Origin: Arthrobacter sp. PAMC25564
Lineage (GTDB): Bacteria; Actinomycetota; Actinomycetes; Actinomycetales; Micrococcaceae
DNA: 64,000 nt
Assembly (NCBI RefSeq): GCF_004798705.1
Contig: NZ_CP039290.1
Location: forward strand, 2,108,001 to 2,172,000
Reading direction: 5' to 3'
The first letter of the stretch is position 1. Each line of letters begins with the position of its first letter. The notes beneath the pieces are model-generated. The model did not search any database, was not told the DNA's origin, and worked only from the letters and a program-made list of their open reading frames with translations. Below are positions 16,892-25,294 of the stretch, in pieces. Position numbers and translations under genes: made by a program.

Positions 16892-17935
16892 ATGGAACTC
16901 GGCGCTTACAGCTTCGGCGACACCCCACGCAATCCCGACGGGACGCTCCGTCCCAACGCCGAGGCGATCGGCAACCTCTTCGAGGCAATCGTCCTGGCCG
17001 ACCAGGCAGGCCTGGACTACTTCGGGGTGGGCGAACACCACACCCTGGACATGCCCGCCTCCTCGCCGGGGACCGTGATCGCCGCGGCGGCTGCAGCGAC
17101 GAAGCAGATCAAGCTCGGCAGCGGTGCGAACATCATCAGCACGGACGACCCGGTGCGGGTGTTCCAGCAGTTCGCCACCGCCGATGCCGTCTCCGGCGGC
17201 GGCAGGGTGGAAATTACCGCCGGCCGCGGATCCTCGGTGGAGACCTTTCCGCTCTTCGGTTACGACCTGAATGACTACGACCGGCTCTACGCCGAAAAGC
17301 TGGACCTTCTGATGACCATCAACAACAGCAAAACCGAAAACGTGACCTGGTCCGGGACGGTCCGGCCCGCGCTACAGGAGCTGGCCATCGTACCCCGGCC
17401 GGTCAACGGCAGGCTGCCACTTTGGCTCGCAACCGGGGGCAGCGCCCCGTCTTCGGTCCGCGCCGGAAAGCTAGGCCTACCCGTCTCCTACGGCATTCTC
17501 GGCGGGGCCCCGGCAAGGTTCGCCCCGCTGGCAGAGCTGTATCGGCAGACCGCCGCTCAGGCAGGACACACCGGCGAGGACATCAAAGTCTCCGTGGCGG
17601 CCCTCGGCCTGATCGCCCCCACGAAGAAGGAAGCACTCGAGCGCTTCTACCCCGGCTGGTACAACCTGAACATCGAAATGGGCAAACTCCGCGGCTGGCC
17701 CGCACCGGACAAGCGCCAGTTCCTGTCACAGGCGGACATCTCCGGCGCGTACTACGTCGGAGATCCGGATGAAATCGCCGAGCGCATCGTGGACCTGCAC
17801 AACCACATGGGACACATGCGCCACTTCCTGCAGATGGACATCGGGGGCCTGCCCCAGGAACACTTCCTTGAATCCCTCACCCTGCTCGCCACCGAGGTCA
17901 AGCCCCGCGTCGAACGCCTCCTGGCCGGCAAATAG
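16892..17935 (+). CDS. LLM-class flavin-dependent oxidoreductase
   Basis: This 347-aa luciferase-like monooxygenase family enzyme starts at ATG 16892 after AGGAG. The family features are the N-terminal beta strand MELGAYSFGD, QAGLDYFGVGEHH, IKLGSGANIISTDDPVRVFQQFATADAVSGGGRVEITAGRGS and a late FYPGWYNLN region. It probably oxidises a small organic substrate with reduced FMN (or F420), supplied by the reductases upstream. It is the last cargo gene before the right end of the outer transposon. Confidence 0.85.
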   Translation: MELGAYSFGDTPRNPDGTLRPNAEAIGNLFEAIVLADQAGLDYFGVGEHHTLDMPASSPGTVIAAAAAATKQIKLGSGANIISTDDPVRVFQQFATADAVSGGGRVEITAGRGSSVETFPLFGYDLNDYDRLYAEKLDLLMTINNSKTENVTWSGTVRPALQELAIVPRPVNGRLPLWLATGGSAPSSVRAGKLGLPVSYGILGGAPARFAPLAELYRQTAAQAGHTGEDIKVSVAALGLIAPTKKEALERFYPGWYNLNIEMGKLRGWPAPDKRQFLSQADISGAYYVGDPDEIAERIVDLHNHMGHMRHFLQMDIGGLPQEHFLESLTLLATEVKPRVERLLAGK

Positions 17936-18007
17936 ACCACGCACGCACACCACGCATCATTCCCCGGCTTCTCAACAGTGCCTGGCCGACGACGTCGCAA
18001 GTTCAAC

Positions 18008-18037
18008 ACCGCCAAACCGGGCTCGGAAACCGCCATT
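18008..18037. repeat. Orphan transposase-site pair resembling the inner element's end
   Basis: ACCGCCAAACCG (18008-18019) and AAACCGCCATT (18027-18037) repeat, in opposite orientation, the two blocks in the left terminal repeat of the inner element (5244-5276). No TGT/ACA terminus is found at the expected distance, so this is a decayed end or an inner binding site of the outer element. Confidence 0.5.
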
Positions 18038-18131
18038 GTGAATCTCCGCACCTCGGCTTCCTGCGGTCGTCGATGCTCGAAGTCCTATGCACGGTGAAGG
18101 ATCCGCTAACGGGACGTGGGGACTGGACTAA

Positions 18132-18181
18132 GGTGCCAAATAGCGCCGCAAGAAACGTGCCAAATAACTCTGAAAGTCACA
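18132..18181. repeat. Right terminal inverted repeat of outer transposon
   Basis: Read leftward from 18181 it begins TGTGACTTTC and carries two TATTTGGCAC blocks in the register of the left end. The 15-bp flanking repeat starts at the next base. Confidence 0.7.
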
Positions 18182-18196
18182 GTGTTGTCATTTTCC
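18182..18196. repeat. 15-bp direct repeat, right flank of outer transposon
   Basis: GTGTTGTCATTTTCC is an exact copy of 2100-2114. Confidence 0.7.
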
Positions 18197-18214
18197 TCTA
18201 AGTCGTCTGCACTG
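18186..18214 (+). repeat. Tn402/Tn5053-type terminal sequence
   Basis: TGTCATTTTC followed after a few bases by GTCGTCTGCACTG resembles the 25-bp inverted repeat of the Tn402/Tn5053 family. It faces right, toward a resolvase relic, and marks an older element that the outer transposon entered. Confidence 0.45.
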
Positions 18215-18369
18215 GATCCTGCGGAAGTGCGGGGTGGTGCAGGCGGCTCCGGACATGGAAGAGCTCGAAGTCGCCCGGACCAACCGCGATAGTGATCGAA
18301 AGTCGTCGGCACCACTCAACATCGGCCCGGGAGCCGTTCTCTTGGGCGTTCCGTTGGCTCTGCGCGGTC

Positions 18370-18456
18370 AGCGTCTCTGGTGGGCGGGGCGGCAGGTGGC
18401 GGTAGAGGCTGGATCGGGTGATGCCCGTGGCTTGCACAATCTCCGAGAGGGGAACC
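18370..18456 (-). pseudogene. C-terminal relic of a serine resolvase gene
   Basis: The minus strand reads PLSEIVQATGITRSSLYRHL, the DNA-binding helix-turn-helix of small serine recombinases, without the catalytic domain. A stop lies upstream in frame. It sits just outside the right end of the outer transposon and, with the Tn402-like end at 18186, points to an older element. Nothing else is recognised in 18215-18557. Confidence 0.7.
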
Positions 18457-18557
18457 CTTGGTCACTTCCAGCCAAAGTCCCGGACCCCAGGCTCACGGTT
18501 CGGGTTGAATCCCACGCGCCGCAAGGTCCCGGCGGGTCTTGGTGTGGCTCCGTGTTC

Positions 18558-19397
18558 CTAGCTTGGGCCGTCTTGTTCTGCGCCTTTGGGCGGACGTCCG
18601 CCCAGGCGCGTGGTGACCCGGTGTGCTGCGGCTGCGCATGCTTCGCCCAGGTTCTGCAGTCTGTCCTGTGAGACGCGGAACCGGGGTGCCGGGATCAGGA
18701 TGGCGGCCACGATGTCGCCGCGGTGGTCGTAGACGGGTGCTGCCACGCCTACCTCGTCGATGGAGGATTCGCCGTAGTTGATGGCCCAGCCACGACGGGT
18801 CACGTCCTTAAGTCTGATCTGGTAGGCCTCGAGGCTGGTGTCGTCGAGTCCCGGATAGGTGATGGCTCCGCTGCGGAGCAGGGTACGGACCCGTTCGGCG
18901 GGTTCGGCGGAGAGGAAGACCTGTATGGAGGAGCTCATGGCGTCCTTGTAGCTCGCGCCGAGCGGGGTGGTGTGTTTGATCTTGTGGTGGCTGGCGATCT
19001 GTTCCACGCATATCGATTCGGTGCCGTTCCATACCATGAGGGCGCTGGTTTCTCCGGTCTGTTCGGTGAGTTCACGCAGGACGGGGTAGGCTACGCGCCG
19101 TTCTTCCAGTTCGGCCAGCAGTGGTCCGGCGACGGCGATCAGCCCCAGGCCCAGGCGGAATCGGCGTGTTTCCGGGTCCCGTTCCACCAGGTGTTCCTGT
19201 TCGAAGGTGGCCAGGATCCGGGAAACGGTGCTTTTGTGCAGGCCGATCCGGTTGGCGATCTCGGTGACTCCGAGCAGCGGCTCGTCTGCGCTGAAGGTCC
19301 GCAGCACGGCGATGGCGTTGACGATGACGGAGGTGCCCTTGGTGTCGCCGTTTCCGTTGGTCTCGGGAGTTTCTGCTGGGGTCATAGTGTTTACCAT
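18558..19397 (-). CDS. IclR-family regulator of the creatine/sarcosine genes
   Basis: This regulator of about 279 aa has an N-terminal winged helix (VTEIANRIGLHKSTVSRILATFEQEHLVERD) and a C-terminal effector-binding domain (MVWNGTESICVEQIASHHKIKHTTPLGASYKDA). The start may be the ATG at 19397 or at 19385; neither has a strong ribosome-binding site. It is the last gene of the unit transporter, creatinase, regulator. It probably binds the two palindromic boxes in the divergent promoter region at 22217 and 22359, with creatine, sarcosine or a breakdown product as effector. Regulation is inferred from context. Confidence 0.85.
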   Translation of the reverse strand: MVNTMTPAETPETNGNGDTKGTSVIVNAIAVLRTFSADEPLLGVTEIANRIGLHKSTVSRILATFEQEHLVERDPETRRFRLGLGLIAVAGPLLAELEERRVAYPVLRELTEQTGETSALMVWNGTESICVEQIASHHKIKHTTPLGASYKDAMSSSIQVFLSAEPAERVRTLLRSGAITYPGLDDTSLEAYQIRLKDVTRRGWAINYGESSIDEVGVAAPVYDHRGDIVAAILIPAPRFRVSQDRLQNLGEACAAAAHRVTTRLGGRPPKGAEQDGPS

Positions 19398-19479
19398 CAT
19401 TCCGTATGGGAGCCGAAAAGCGGCGCCACGGTGGACGTGGCGCCGCTTCCTTGCGGTTATGCTTCCGGGCCGCGGGGTG

Positions 19480-20736
19480 TCAGGCGCTGATGATGTTGTG
19501 TTCCGGGCCGAAGGGGAATTTGGTGATGTTTTCGGCGCCGTCGTCGCCGACCACGAGGATGTCGTGCTCGCGGTAGCCGCCGGCGCCGGGCGCACCGTCC
19601 AGGACGGTGATCATCGGTTCCATGGAGACGACCATGCCCGGTTCCAGCACGGTGTCGATGTCCTCGCGGAGCTCCAGGCCGGCTTCCCGGCCGTAGTAGT
19701 GGCTCAGGACGCCGAAGGAGTGCCCGTAGCCGAAGGTCCGGTTCGCCAGCAGCCCGTGGGAGACGTAGATCTCGTTGAGTTCGGCGGCGATGTCCTTGCA
19801 GACCGCGCCGGGTTTGATCAGTTCCAGGCCGCGCTTGTGGACCTCGACGTTGATGTTCCACAGTTCCAGGGAGCGGGCGTCGGGCTCGCCCAGGAACAGG
19901 GTCCGTTCCAGCGCGGTGTAGTAGCCGGAGGTCATCGGGAAGCAGTTCAGCGACAGGATGTCGTGTTCCTGGAGCTTGCGGGTGGTGGCCCAGTTGTGGG
20001 CGCCGTCGGTGTTGATGCCGGACTGGAACCAGACCCAGGTGTCGCGGATTTCGGAGTCCGGGAAGGTCCGGGCAATCTCGTGGACCATCGCTTCGGTGCC
20101 GATCAGGGCGACTTCGTATTCGGTGATGCCGGTGGTGATGGCGTTGCGGATGGCTTCCCCGCCCAGGTCGCCGATGCGTGCGCCGTGTTTGATGACGGCG
20201 ATTTCTTCGGCGGACTTGATCATGCGCTGGCGCATGGCGGCCTGGGCGACGTCGACGAGGGTGGCGCCGTCGAACGCGGCCTGGATCTTGTTGCGGTTGT
20301 CCAGCGGGAGCGAATCGTCTTCGACGCCCAGGCGGCGGGGGTTGATGCCGCGGGTGCGCAGGGCTTCCTGGATGGCGAAGATGTAGTTGTCCCGGCGCCA
20401 GTCGGTGTAGACCACGTTGTCGCCGTAGCTGCGGCGCCACGGCATGCCGGCGTCGATGTTGGCGGTGACGGTCACGGTGTCGTCTTTGGTGACCACCATG
20501 GCGTAGGAACGGCCGAAGTATGTGAAGAGGAAATCGGAGTAGTACTTGATGGAGTGGTAGCTGGTCAGCACAACGGCGTCCAGGTCCTTCGCTGCCATGA
20601 TCGACCGCAGTCCGCTGAGCCGGCGCTCAAATTCGGCGTTGGAGAAGGTCAGCTTTTCCTTCTGCCCGTTGTGCAGGACCTTCAGGCGCTCCAGTTCAGA
20701 GACGTTCGAGGCGTTCGTTGATGCTGTGGTGGTCAT
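19480..20736 (-). CDS. Creatinase (creatine amidinohydrolase)
   Basis: This 418-aa cytoplasmic enzyme hydrolyses creatine to sarcosine and urea (EC 3.5.3.3). It has the pita-bread fold of the M24 family, but the creatinase-type motifs are clear: TSYHSIKYYSDFLFTYFGRSYA, VVYTDWRRDNY, WFQSGINTDGAHN, LNCFPMTSGYYTALERTLFLG and FGYGHSFGVLSHYYGREAGLELREDIDTVLEPGMVVSMEP. These closely follow the Pseudomonas enzyme as I recall it, and the length fits. It starts at ATG 20736 after GAAGGA. It is downstream of a probable creatine transporter and divergent from the sarcosine oxidase operon that would consume its product. Confidence 0.9.
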   Translation of the reverse strand: MTTTASTNASNVSELERLKVLHNGQKEKLTFSNAEFERRLSGLRSIMAAKDLDAVVLTSYHSIKYYSDFLFTYFGRSYAMVVTKDDTVTVTANIDAGMPWRRSYGDNVVYTDWRRDNYIFAIQEALRTRGINPRRLGVEDDSLPLDNRNKIQAAFDGATLVDVAQAAMRQRMIKSAEEIAVIKHGARIGDLGGEAIRNAITTGITEYEVALIGTEAMVHEIARTFPDSEIRDTWVWFQSGINTDGAHNWATTRKLQEHDILSLNCFPMTSGYYTALERTLFLGEPDARSLELWNINVEVHKRGLELIKPGAVCKDIAAELNEIYVSHGLLANRTFGYGHSFGVLSHYYGREAGLELREDIDTVLEPGMVVSMEPMITVLDGAPGAGGYREHDILVVGDDGAENITKFPFGPEHNIISA

Positions 20737-20796
20737 GATGGTGATGTCCTTCTTTGGTGCTGTTCTTATGGGTGGGGAAAGTTGGGGCGGGCCGGA

Positions 20797-22194
20797 CTAT
20801 TCGTGGCGCAGTGGTTCTTTGCTGGTTTCGCGGGAGAGTGCGACGGCGATCAGGGAGATGACTGCGGCTGCGGCCAGGTACCAGGCCGGGGCCAGATTGT
20901 TGTGCGTGGCGGCGATCAGGAGGGTGGCCACGAAGGGGGCTGTGCCGCCGAAGAGCGCGTTGGAGAGGTTGAAGCTGACGGCGAAGCCGCTGTAGCGGAC
21001 GCGGGTCGGGAACATTTCGGCCAGGAAGCTGGGCAGCGTGCCGTCATTGAGGGTGAGCATTGCGCCGAGCAGGATCTGGACCAGGACGATGATCAGGAAG
21101 TTTCCGGTGCCCAGCAGGGCGAAGGCCGGCACGGTCAGCACGATGAAGGTGATGGATGCTGCGATGAGTACCTTCTTGCGGCCGAAGCGGTCCGAGAGCA
21201 TTCCGGTCAGGAAGATGAACCCGATGTACGTCACCAGGGCGATCGTGGTGGCCAGGAAGGATTCGGCTTTTCCGAGACCCAGTTCCGAGGACAGGTACGT
21301 GGGCATGTAGCTGAGGATCACGTAGAAGCCGACGGCGTTGAGCAGCACTGCTCCGACCGCCTTCAGCAGCAGGCGCCAGTGGTTCCGGAACAGGCTGGAT
21401 ACCGGTGCCTTGATGGCATGGTCCTCGGCTGCCAGTTCGCGGAACACCGGGGTGTCTTCGAGCTTGGTGCGGATGTAACGTCCGATCAGGCCCATCGGGG
21501 CCGCCAGCAGGAACGGAAGACGCCACCCCCAGCTTTGCATTGCATCGGAGCTGAGCAGGACTGTCAGCAGGCCCGCGAGCAGGGAGCCGAGGAGCAGGCC
21601 GGCGGCCGTGCTGGCGGGGACGACCGCGGCGTACAGGCCGCGCTTGTTGGCCGGGGCGTACTCCACCAGGAACGCGGACGCTCCGGCGTATTCACCGGAA
21701 GCGGAGAAGCCCTGGGCGACCCGGACGACCAGGAGCAGGATGGGGGCCCAGATGCCGATCGAGTTGAACCCCGGTATCAGGGCGATGCAGAACGTCGCTC
21801 CGGACATGATCAGGATTGACAGGGAAAGTGCGGTCCGGCGCCCGACCTTGTCGCCGATGTGGCCCCAGACGAAACCGCCGAGCGGCCGCACCAGGAACGA
21901 GATGGCAAACAGCGCGAACGTCAGCAGAAGCCCGGTCTGGGGATTGGATTCGGGGAAGAAGACCGTGGCGATTGTTGCGGCCAGGTAGCCGTACACCGCG
22001 TAGTCAAACCATTCAACGAAGTTACCGATGAAGCTGGCAGCAATCACCCGCCGGCGGGTTTCCCTGCTGACCACGGGGTGTCCTCCGTCAGGGCCGGACC
22101 CGCCGGCCGTGGAAGGGTGAGGGGACGCGGGGGCGGGATCCCGCCGGGACTTCTTGTCCGGGAGGGTTGCCGCTGGGTTTGGTTCGTTACTCAT
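20797..22194 (-). CDS. MHS-family MFS transporter, probably for creatine or sarcosine
   Basis: This 465-aa integral membrane protein belongs to the metabolite:H+ symporter branch of the major facilitator superfamily. It has RRVIAASFIGNFVEWFDYAVYGYLA in helix 1, RPLGGFVWGHIGDKVGRR in loop 2-3, and RVAQGFSASGEYAGASAFLVEYAP in helix 4-5, like ProP and KgtP. Twelve hydrophobic segments are expected. It leads the minus-strand unit with creatinase and the IclR regulator, so creatine, creatinine-derived compounds or sarcosine are the likely substrates. This is inference from context. Confidence 0.85.
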   Translation of the reverse strand: MSNEPNPAATLPDKKSRRDPAPASPHPSTAGGSGPDGGHPVVSRETRRRVIAASFIGNFVEWFDYAVYGYLAATIATVFFPESNPQTGLLLTFALFAISFLVRPLGGFVWGHIGDKVGRRTALSLSILIMSGATFCIALIPGFNSIGIWAPILLLVVRVAQGFSASGEYAGASAFLVEYAPANKRGLYAAVVPASTAAGLLLGSLLAGLLTVLLSSDAMQSWGWRLPFLLAAPMGLIGRYIRTKLEDTPVFRELAAEDHAIKAPVSSLFRNHWRLLLKAVGAVLLNAVGFYVILSYMPTYLSSELGLGKAESFLATTIALVTYIGFIFLTGMLSDRFGRKKVLIAASITFIVLTVPAFALLGTGNFLIIVLVQILLGAMLTLNDGTLPSFLAEMFPTRVRYSGFAVSFNLSNALFGGTAPFVATLLIAATHNNLAPAWYLAAAAVISLIAVALSRETSKEPLRHE

Positions 22195-22216
22195 ATGTCC
22201 ACCAATGAAAATTTGG

Positions 22217-22243
22217 GTTGCATTGAACGCAACGCTGTTGCAT
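22217..22243. promoter_or_regulatory. Palindromic box 1, probable IclR operator
   Basis: GTTGCATTGAACGCAAC (a 17-bp imperfect palindrome) is followed by two bases and TGTTGCAT. The same 27-bp arrangement recurs at 22359-22385 in the same orientation. It lies just upstream of the transporter gene, on the promoter side. Confidence 0.6.
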
Positions 22244-22331
22244 CAGATTATCCGTGAGCTGAAACACAGTCAAGGGTTTATGGATGGCCTCAAAAGAAAT
22301 ATGTTTACACCGGGCAAGAGGCGTGAAGTGA

Positions 22332-22385
22332 TTGACGCAACACCGTTTGCGTCTTAGAGTTGCATTCAACGCAACAGTGTTGCAT
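22332..22385 (+). promoter_or_regulatory. glyA-sox promoter with palindromic box 2
   Basis: TTGACG (22332) and TAGAGT (22355), 17 bp apart, form a plausible promoter. The inverted repeat GACGCAA...TTGCGTC (22334-22353) fills the spacer. The box GTTGCATTCAACGCAAC plus TGTTGCAT (22359-22385) overlaps the -10 element and the start region, a repressor-like position. Confidence 0.6.
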
Positions 22386-22422
22386 AAGTCTATAAGTTTC
22401 CTTAGTAACGAAAGAGGCCGCC

Positions 22423-23733
22423 ATGACGGGCACCCTGAACGAATCACTGGCCAGCGTCGACGCCGAGGTCGACGCGGCCATTGCCCGGGAGCTGGACCGC
22501 CAGCAGTCGACGCTGGAAATGATCGCTTCGGAAAACTTTGCCCCCACGGCCGTGATGACGGCCCAGGGTTCCGTGCTGACCAACAAGTACGCCGAGGGGT
22601 ACCCGGGCAAGCGGTACTACGGTGGCTGCGAACACGTTGATGTGATCGAGCAGCTCGCCATCGACCGGGTCAAGGCACTTTTCGGCGCCGAACACGCCAA
22701 TGTCCAGCCGCACTCCGGCGCGCAGGCCAACGCTGCGGCGATGTTCGCGCTGCTGGATCCGGGGGACACCATCATGGGCCTGGACCTGGCCCACGGCGGG
22801 CACCTGACCCACGGCATGAAGATCAACTTCTCCGGCAAGCTGTACAACGTCGTGCCGTACCATGTGCGCGAATCAGACATGACCGTGGACATGGCCGAGG
22901 TGGAGGCGCTGGCGCTGGAACACCGGCCCAGGCTGATCGTGGCCGGCTGGTCCGCTTACACCCGGCAGCTGGATTTTGCCCAGTTCCGCCGGATCGCGGA
23001 CCTGGTGGGCGCCTACCTCATGGTGGATATGGCCCACTTTGCCGGCCTGGTGGCCGCGGGGCTGCACCCGAACCCGGTGCCGTACGCCGACGTCGTCACC
23101 ACCACCACGCACAAGACCCTGGGCGGCCCGCGCGGCGGCGTCATCCTCAGCCGCGGGTCCCTGGCCCGCAAGATCAACTCCGCTGTTTTCCCCGGCCAGC
23201 AGGGCGGACCGCTGGAACATGTGATCGCGGCTAAGGCCGTGTCCTTCAAGATCGCCGCAAGCGAGGACTTCAAGGACCGCCAGCAGCGCACCCTGGAAGG
23301 GGCCAGGATCCTGGCCGGGCGCCTGCTCGCCCCGGACGTCGCCGAATACGGGATCTCCGTGGTGGGCGGCGGCACCGACGTCCACCTGGTCCTGGTGGAC
23401 CTGCGCAACTCCGAGCTGGACGGCCAGCAGGGCGAGGACCGCCTGCACCGGATCGGTATCACCGTGAACCGCAACGCGGTCCCGTTTGACCCCCGCCCGC
23501 CGATGGTCTCTTCCGGGCTTCGGATCGGCACCCCGGCGCTGGCCACCCGGGGCTTCGGCCCGGCCGAATTCACCGAGGTTGCCGACATCATCGCCGAGGC
23601 CATCAAGGGCGAACTCAGCGAAGAGTCCGCCGTGCTGCTCCGCGACCGGGTCACGGTCCTGGCCGAGAAATTTCCGCTTTACCCGAATCTTTCCGGCACT
23701 GCCGGAACCTCCCCGAACGGAGTTGCACAGTGA
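22423..23733 (+). CDS. glyA: Serine hydroxymethyltransferase
   Basis: This 436-aa PLP enzyme interconverts glycine plus 5,10-methylene-THF with serine plus THF. The family features are intact: EMIASENF near residue 33, [40 protein letters not shown] and the PLP lysine in [14 protein letters not shown] (Lys231). Here it probably works in the serine direction, using both products of sarcosine oxidase. It leads the plus-strand operon, and its stop overlaps the soxB start (GTGA). A housekeeping glyA probably exists elsewhere in the genome. Confidence 0.95.
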   Translation: MTGTLNESLASVDAEVDAAIARELDRQQSTLEMIASENFAPTAVMTAQGSVLTNKYAEGYPGKRYYGGCEHVDVIEQLAIDRVKALFGAEHANVQPHSGAQANAAAMFALLDPGDTIMGLDLAHGGHLTHGMKINFSGKLYNVVPYHVRESDMTVDMAEVEALALEHRPRLIVAGWSAYTRQLDFAQFRRIADLVGAYLMVDMAHFAGLVAAGLHPNPVPYADVVTTTTHKTLGGPRGGVILSRGSLARKINSAVFPGQQGGPLEHVIAAKAVSFKIAASEDFKDRQQRTLEGARILAGRLLAPDVAEYGISVVGGGTDVHLVLVDLRNSELDGQQGEDRLHRIGITVNRNAVPFDPRPPMVSSGLRIGTPALATRGFGPAEFTEVADIIAEAIKGELSEESAVLLRDRVTVLAEKFPLYPNLSGTAGTSPNGVAQ

Positions 23734-24950
23734 CGACCGAACACCTGCCGGAGCACCCCGAGTTCCTGTGGCACAATCCGGACCCGAAGAAGTCCTACGA
23801 CGCCGTGATTGTCGGCGGCGGCGGACACGGGCTGGCGACGGCGTACTACCTGGCCAAGAACCATGGCATGACCAATATCGCCGTGCTGGAAAAGGGCTGG
23901 CTCGCCGGCGGCAACATGGCCCGGAACACCACGATCATCCGCTCCAACTACCTCTGGGACGAGAGCGCGGCGATCTATGAGCACGCGCTGAAGCTGTGGG
24001 AGATCCTGCCGGAAGAACTGGACTACGACTTCCTGTTCAGCCAGCGCGGCGTGATGAACCTTGCCCACACCCTGGGCGATGTCCGCGAAAGCATCCGCCG
24101 GGTCGGAGCGAACAAGCTCAACGGCGTCGACGCCGAGTGGCTGGACCCGGCCCAGGTCAAGGAACTCTGCCCCATCCTGAACATCAGCGACAACATCCGC
24201 TACCCCGTCATGGGCGCCACCTACCAGCCGCGCGCAGGCATCGCCAAGCACGACCACGTCGCCTGGGCCTTCGCGCGCAAGTGCGACGAACTCGGCGTGG
24301 ACATCATCCAGAACTGCGAAGTCACCGGCTTTATCAAGGACGGCAACCGCGTGGTGGGCGTCAAGACCAGCCGCGGCACCATCAACACCGAAAAGGTCGG
24401 CCTCTGCGCTGCCGGACACAGCAGCGTCCTGGCCGAAATGGCCGGCTTCCGCCTGCCGATCCAGTCCCACCCGCTCCAGGCGCTCGTGTCAGAACTGCAC
24501 GAACCCGTCCACCCCACGGTGGTCATGTCCAACCACGTCCACGTCTACGTCTCCCAGGCGCACAAGGGCGAACTGGTCATGGGCGCCGGCGTGGACTCCT
24601 ACAACGGCTACGGACAGCGCGGCTCCTTCCATGTCATCGAGGAGCAGATGGCGGCCGCCGTGGAGCTCTTCCCGATCTTCGCCCGGGCCCATGTGCTCCG
24701 GACCTGGGGCGGGATCGTGGACACCACCATGGACGCCTCGCCGATCGTGGGCACCACCCCGGTCGAGAACATGTTCGTCAACTGCGGCTGGGGCACCGGA
24801 GGATTCAAGGGCACCCCCGCGGCCGGCCTGACCTTCGCCCACACCATCGCCACCGGTGCCCCGCACCAGCTCAACAAGCCCTTCGCACTGGAACGCTTCG
24901 AAACCGGTGCCCTGATCGACGAACACGGCGCCGCCGCCGTCGCCCACTAG
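23730..24950 (+). CDS. soxB: Sarcosine oxidase, beta subunit
   Basis: This 406-aa subunit of heterotetrameric sarcosine oxidase carries the site where sarcosine is oxidised. It has an FAD-binding GGGGHG near residues 29-34 ([21 protein letters not shown]) and the [17 protein letters not shown] region typical of SoxB. The GTG start at 23730 overlaps the glyA stop. The whole complex converts sarcosine, THF and O2 into glycine, 5,10-methylene-THF and H2O2. The next gene encodes the small delta subunit. Confidence 0.95.
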   Translation: MTTEHLPEHPEFLWHNPDPKKSYDAVIVGGGGHGLATAYYLAKNHGMTNIAVLEKGWLAGGNMARNTTIIRSNYLWDESAAIYEHALKLWEILPEELDYDFLFSQRGVMNLAHTLGDVRESIRRVGANKLNGVDAEWLDPAQVKELCPILNISDNIRYPVMGATYQPRAGIAKHDHVAWAFARKCDELGVDIIQNCEVTGFIKDGNRVVGVKTSRGTINTEKVGLCAAGHSSVLAEMAGFRLPIQSHPLQALVSELHEPVHPTVVMSNHVHVYVSQAHKGELVMGAGVDSYNGYGQRGSFHVIEEQMAAAVELFPIFARAHVLRTWGGIVDTTMDASPIVGTTPVENMFVNCGWGTGGFKGTPAAGLTFAHTIATGAPHQLNKPFALERFETGALIDEHGAAAVAH

Positions 24951-24964
24951 AAAGAGGTAAGGAC

Positions 24965-25294
24965 ATGCTCCTGATTTCATGCCCCAACTGCGGGGCACGC
25001 GACGAAACTGAATTCCACTACGGCGGCCAGGCCCATGTGGCCTACCCGGAAAGCCCTGACGCCCTGAGCGACCGGGAATGGGCCGAATACCTGTTCTACC
25101 GCGACAACACCAAGGGTGCCTTCGCCGAACGCTGGGTCCACAGCACCGGCTGCCGGCAATGGTTCAACATGCTCCGGGACACCGTGAGCTACGAAATCCA
25201 GGCCATTTACAAGATGGGCGAAAAGCGCCCCGACGTGGGACCTGCAGCCTCTGCAGCAACCACCGCCATCTCCCCGGAAGGAGCCCAGAAGTGA
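24965..25294 (+). CDS. soxD: Sarcosine oxidase, delta subunit
   Basis: The 109-aa subunit starts at ATG 24965 after GAGGTAAGG. The zinc ligands of the family are in place: Cys6 and Cys9 ([13 protein letters not shown]), His59 and Cys63 ([12 protein letters not shown]). The tail after residue 90 is alanine-rich and probably disordered. Its stop overlaps the soxA start (GTGA). Confidence 0.95.
   Translation: MLLISCPNCGARDETEFHYGGQAHVAYPESPDALSDREWAEYLFYRDNTKGAFAERWVHSTGCRQWFNMLRDTVSYEIQAIYKMGEKRPDVGPAASAATTAISPEGAQK

Larger units (their letters stand above)
2115..18181. mobile_element. Outer Tn552/Tn402-like transposon (composite, with a nested element)
   Basis: The element runs from the terminus TGTAATTCTC (2115) to the inverted terminus TGTGACTTTC read leftward from 18181. 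It carries the three-gene core of this family on the minus strand (resolvase, DDE transposase, AAA helper) next to the left end. Its cargo of MarR, DoxX, FMN reductase, two dinucleotide-binding reductases and an LLM oxidoreductase lies next to the right end. Subtracting the nested element and one 6-bp duplication leaves about 8.1 kb. Its AAA helper gene is frameshifted, so movement would need help in trans, perhaps from the intact AAA gene of the inner element. Confidence 0.7.
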
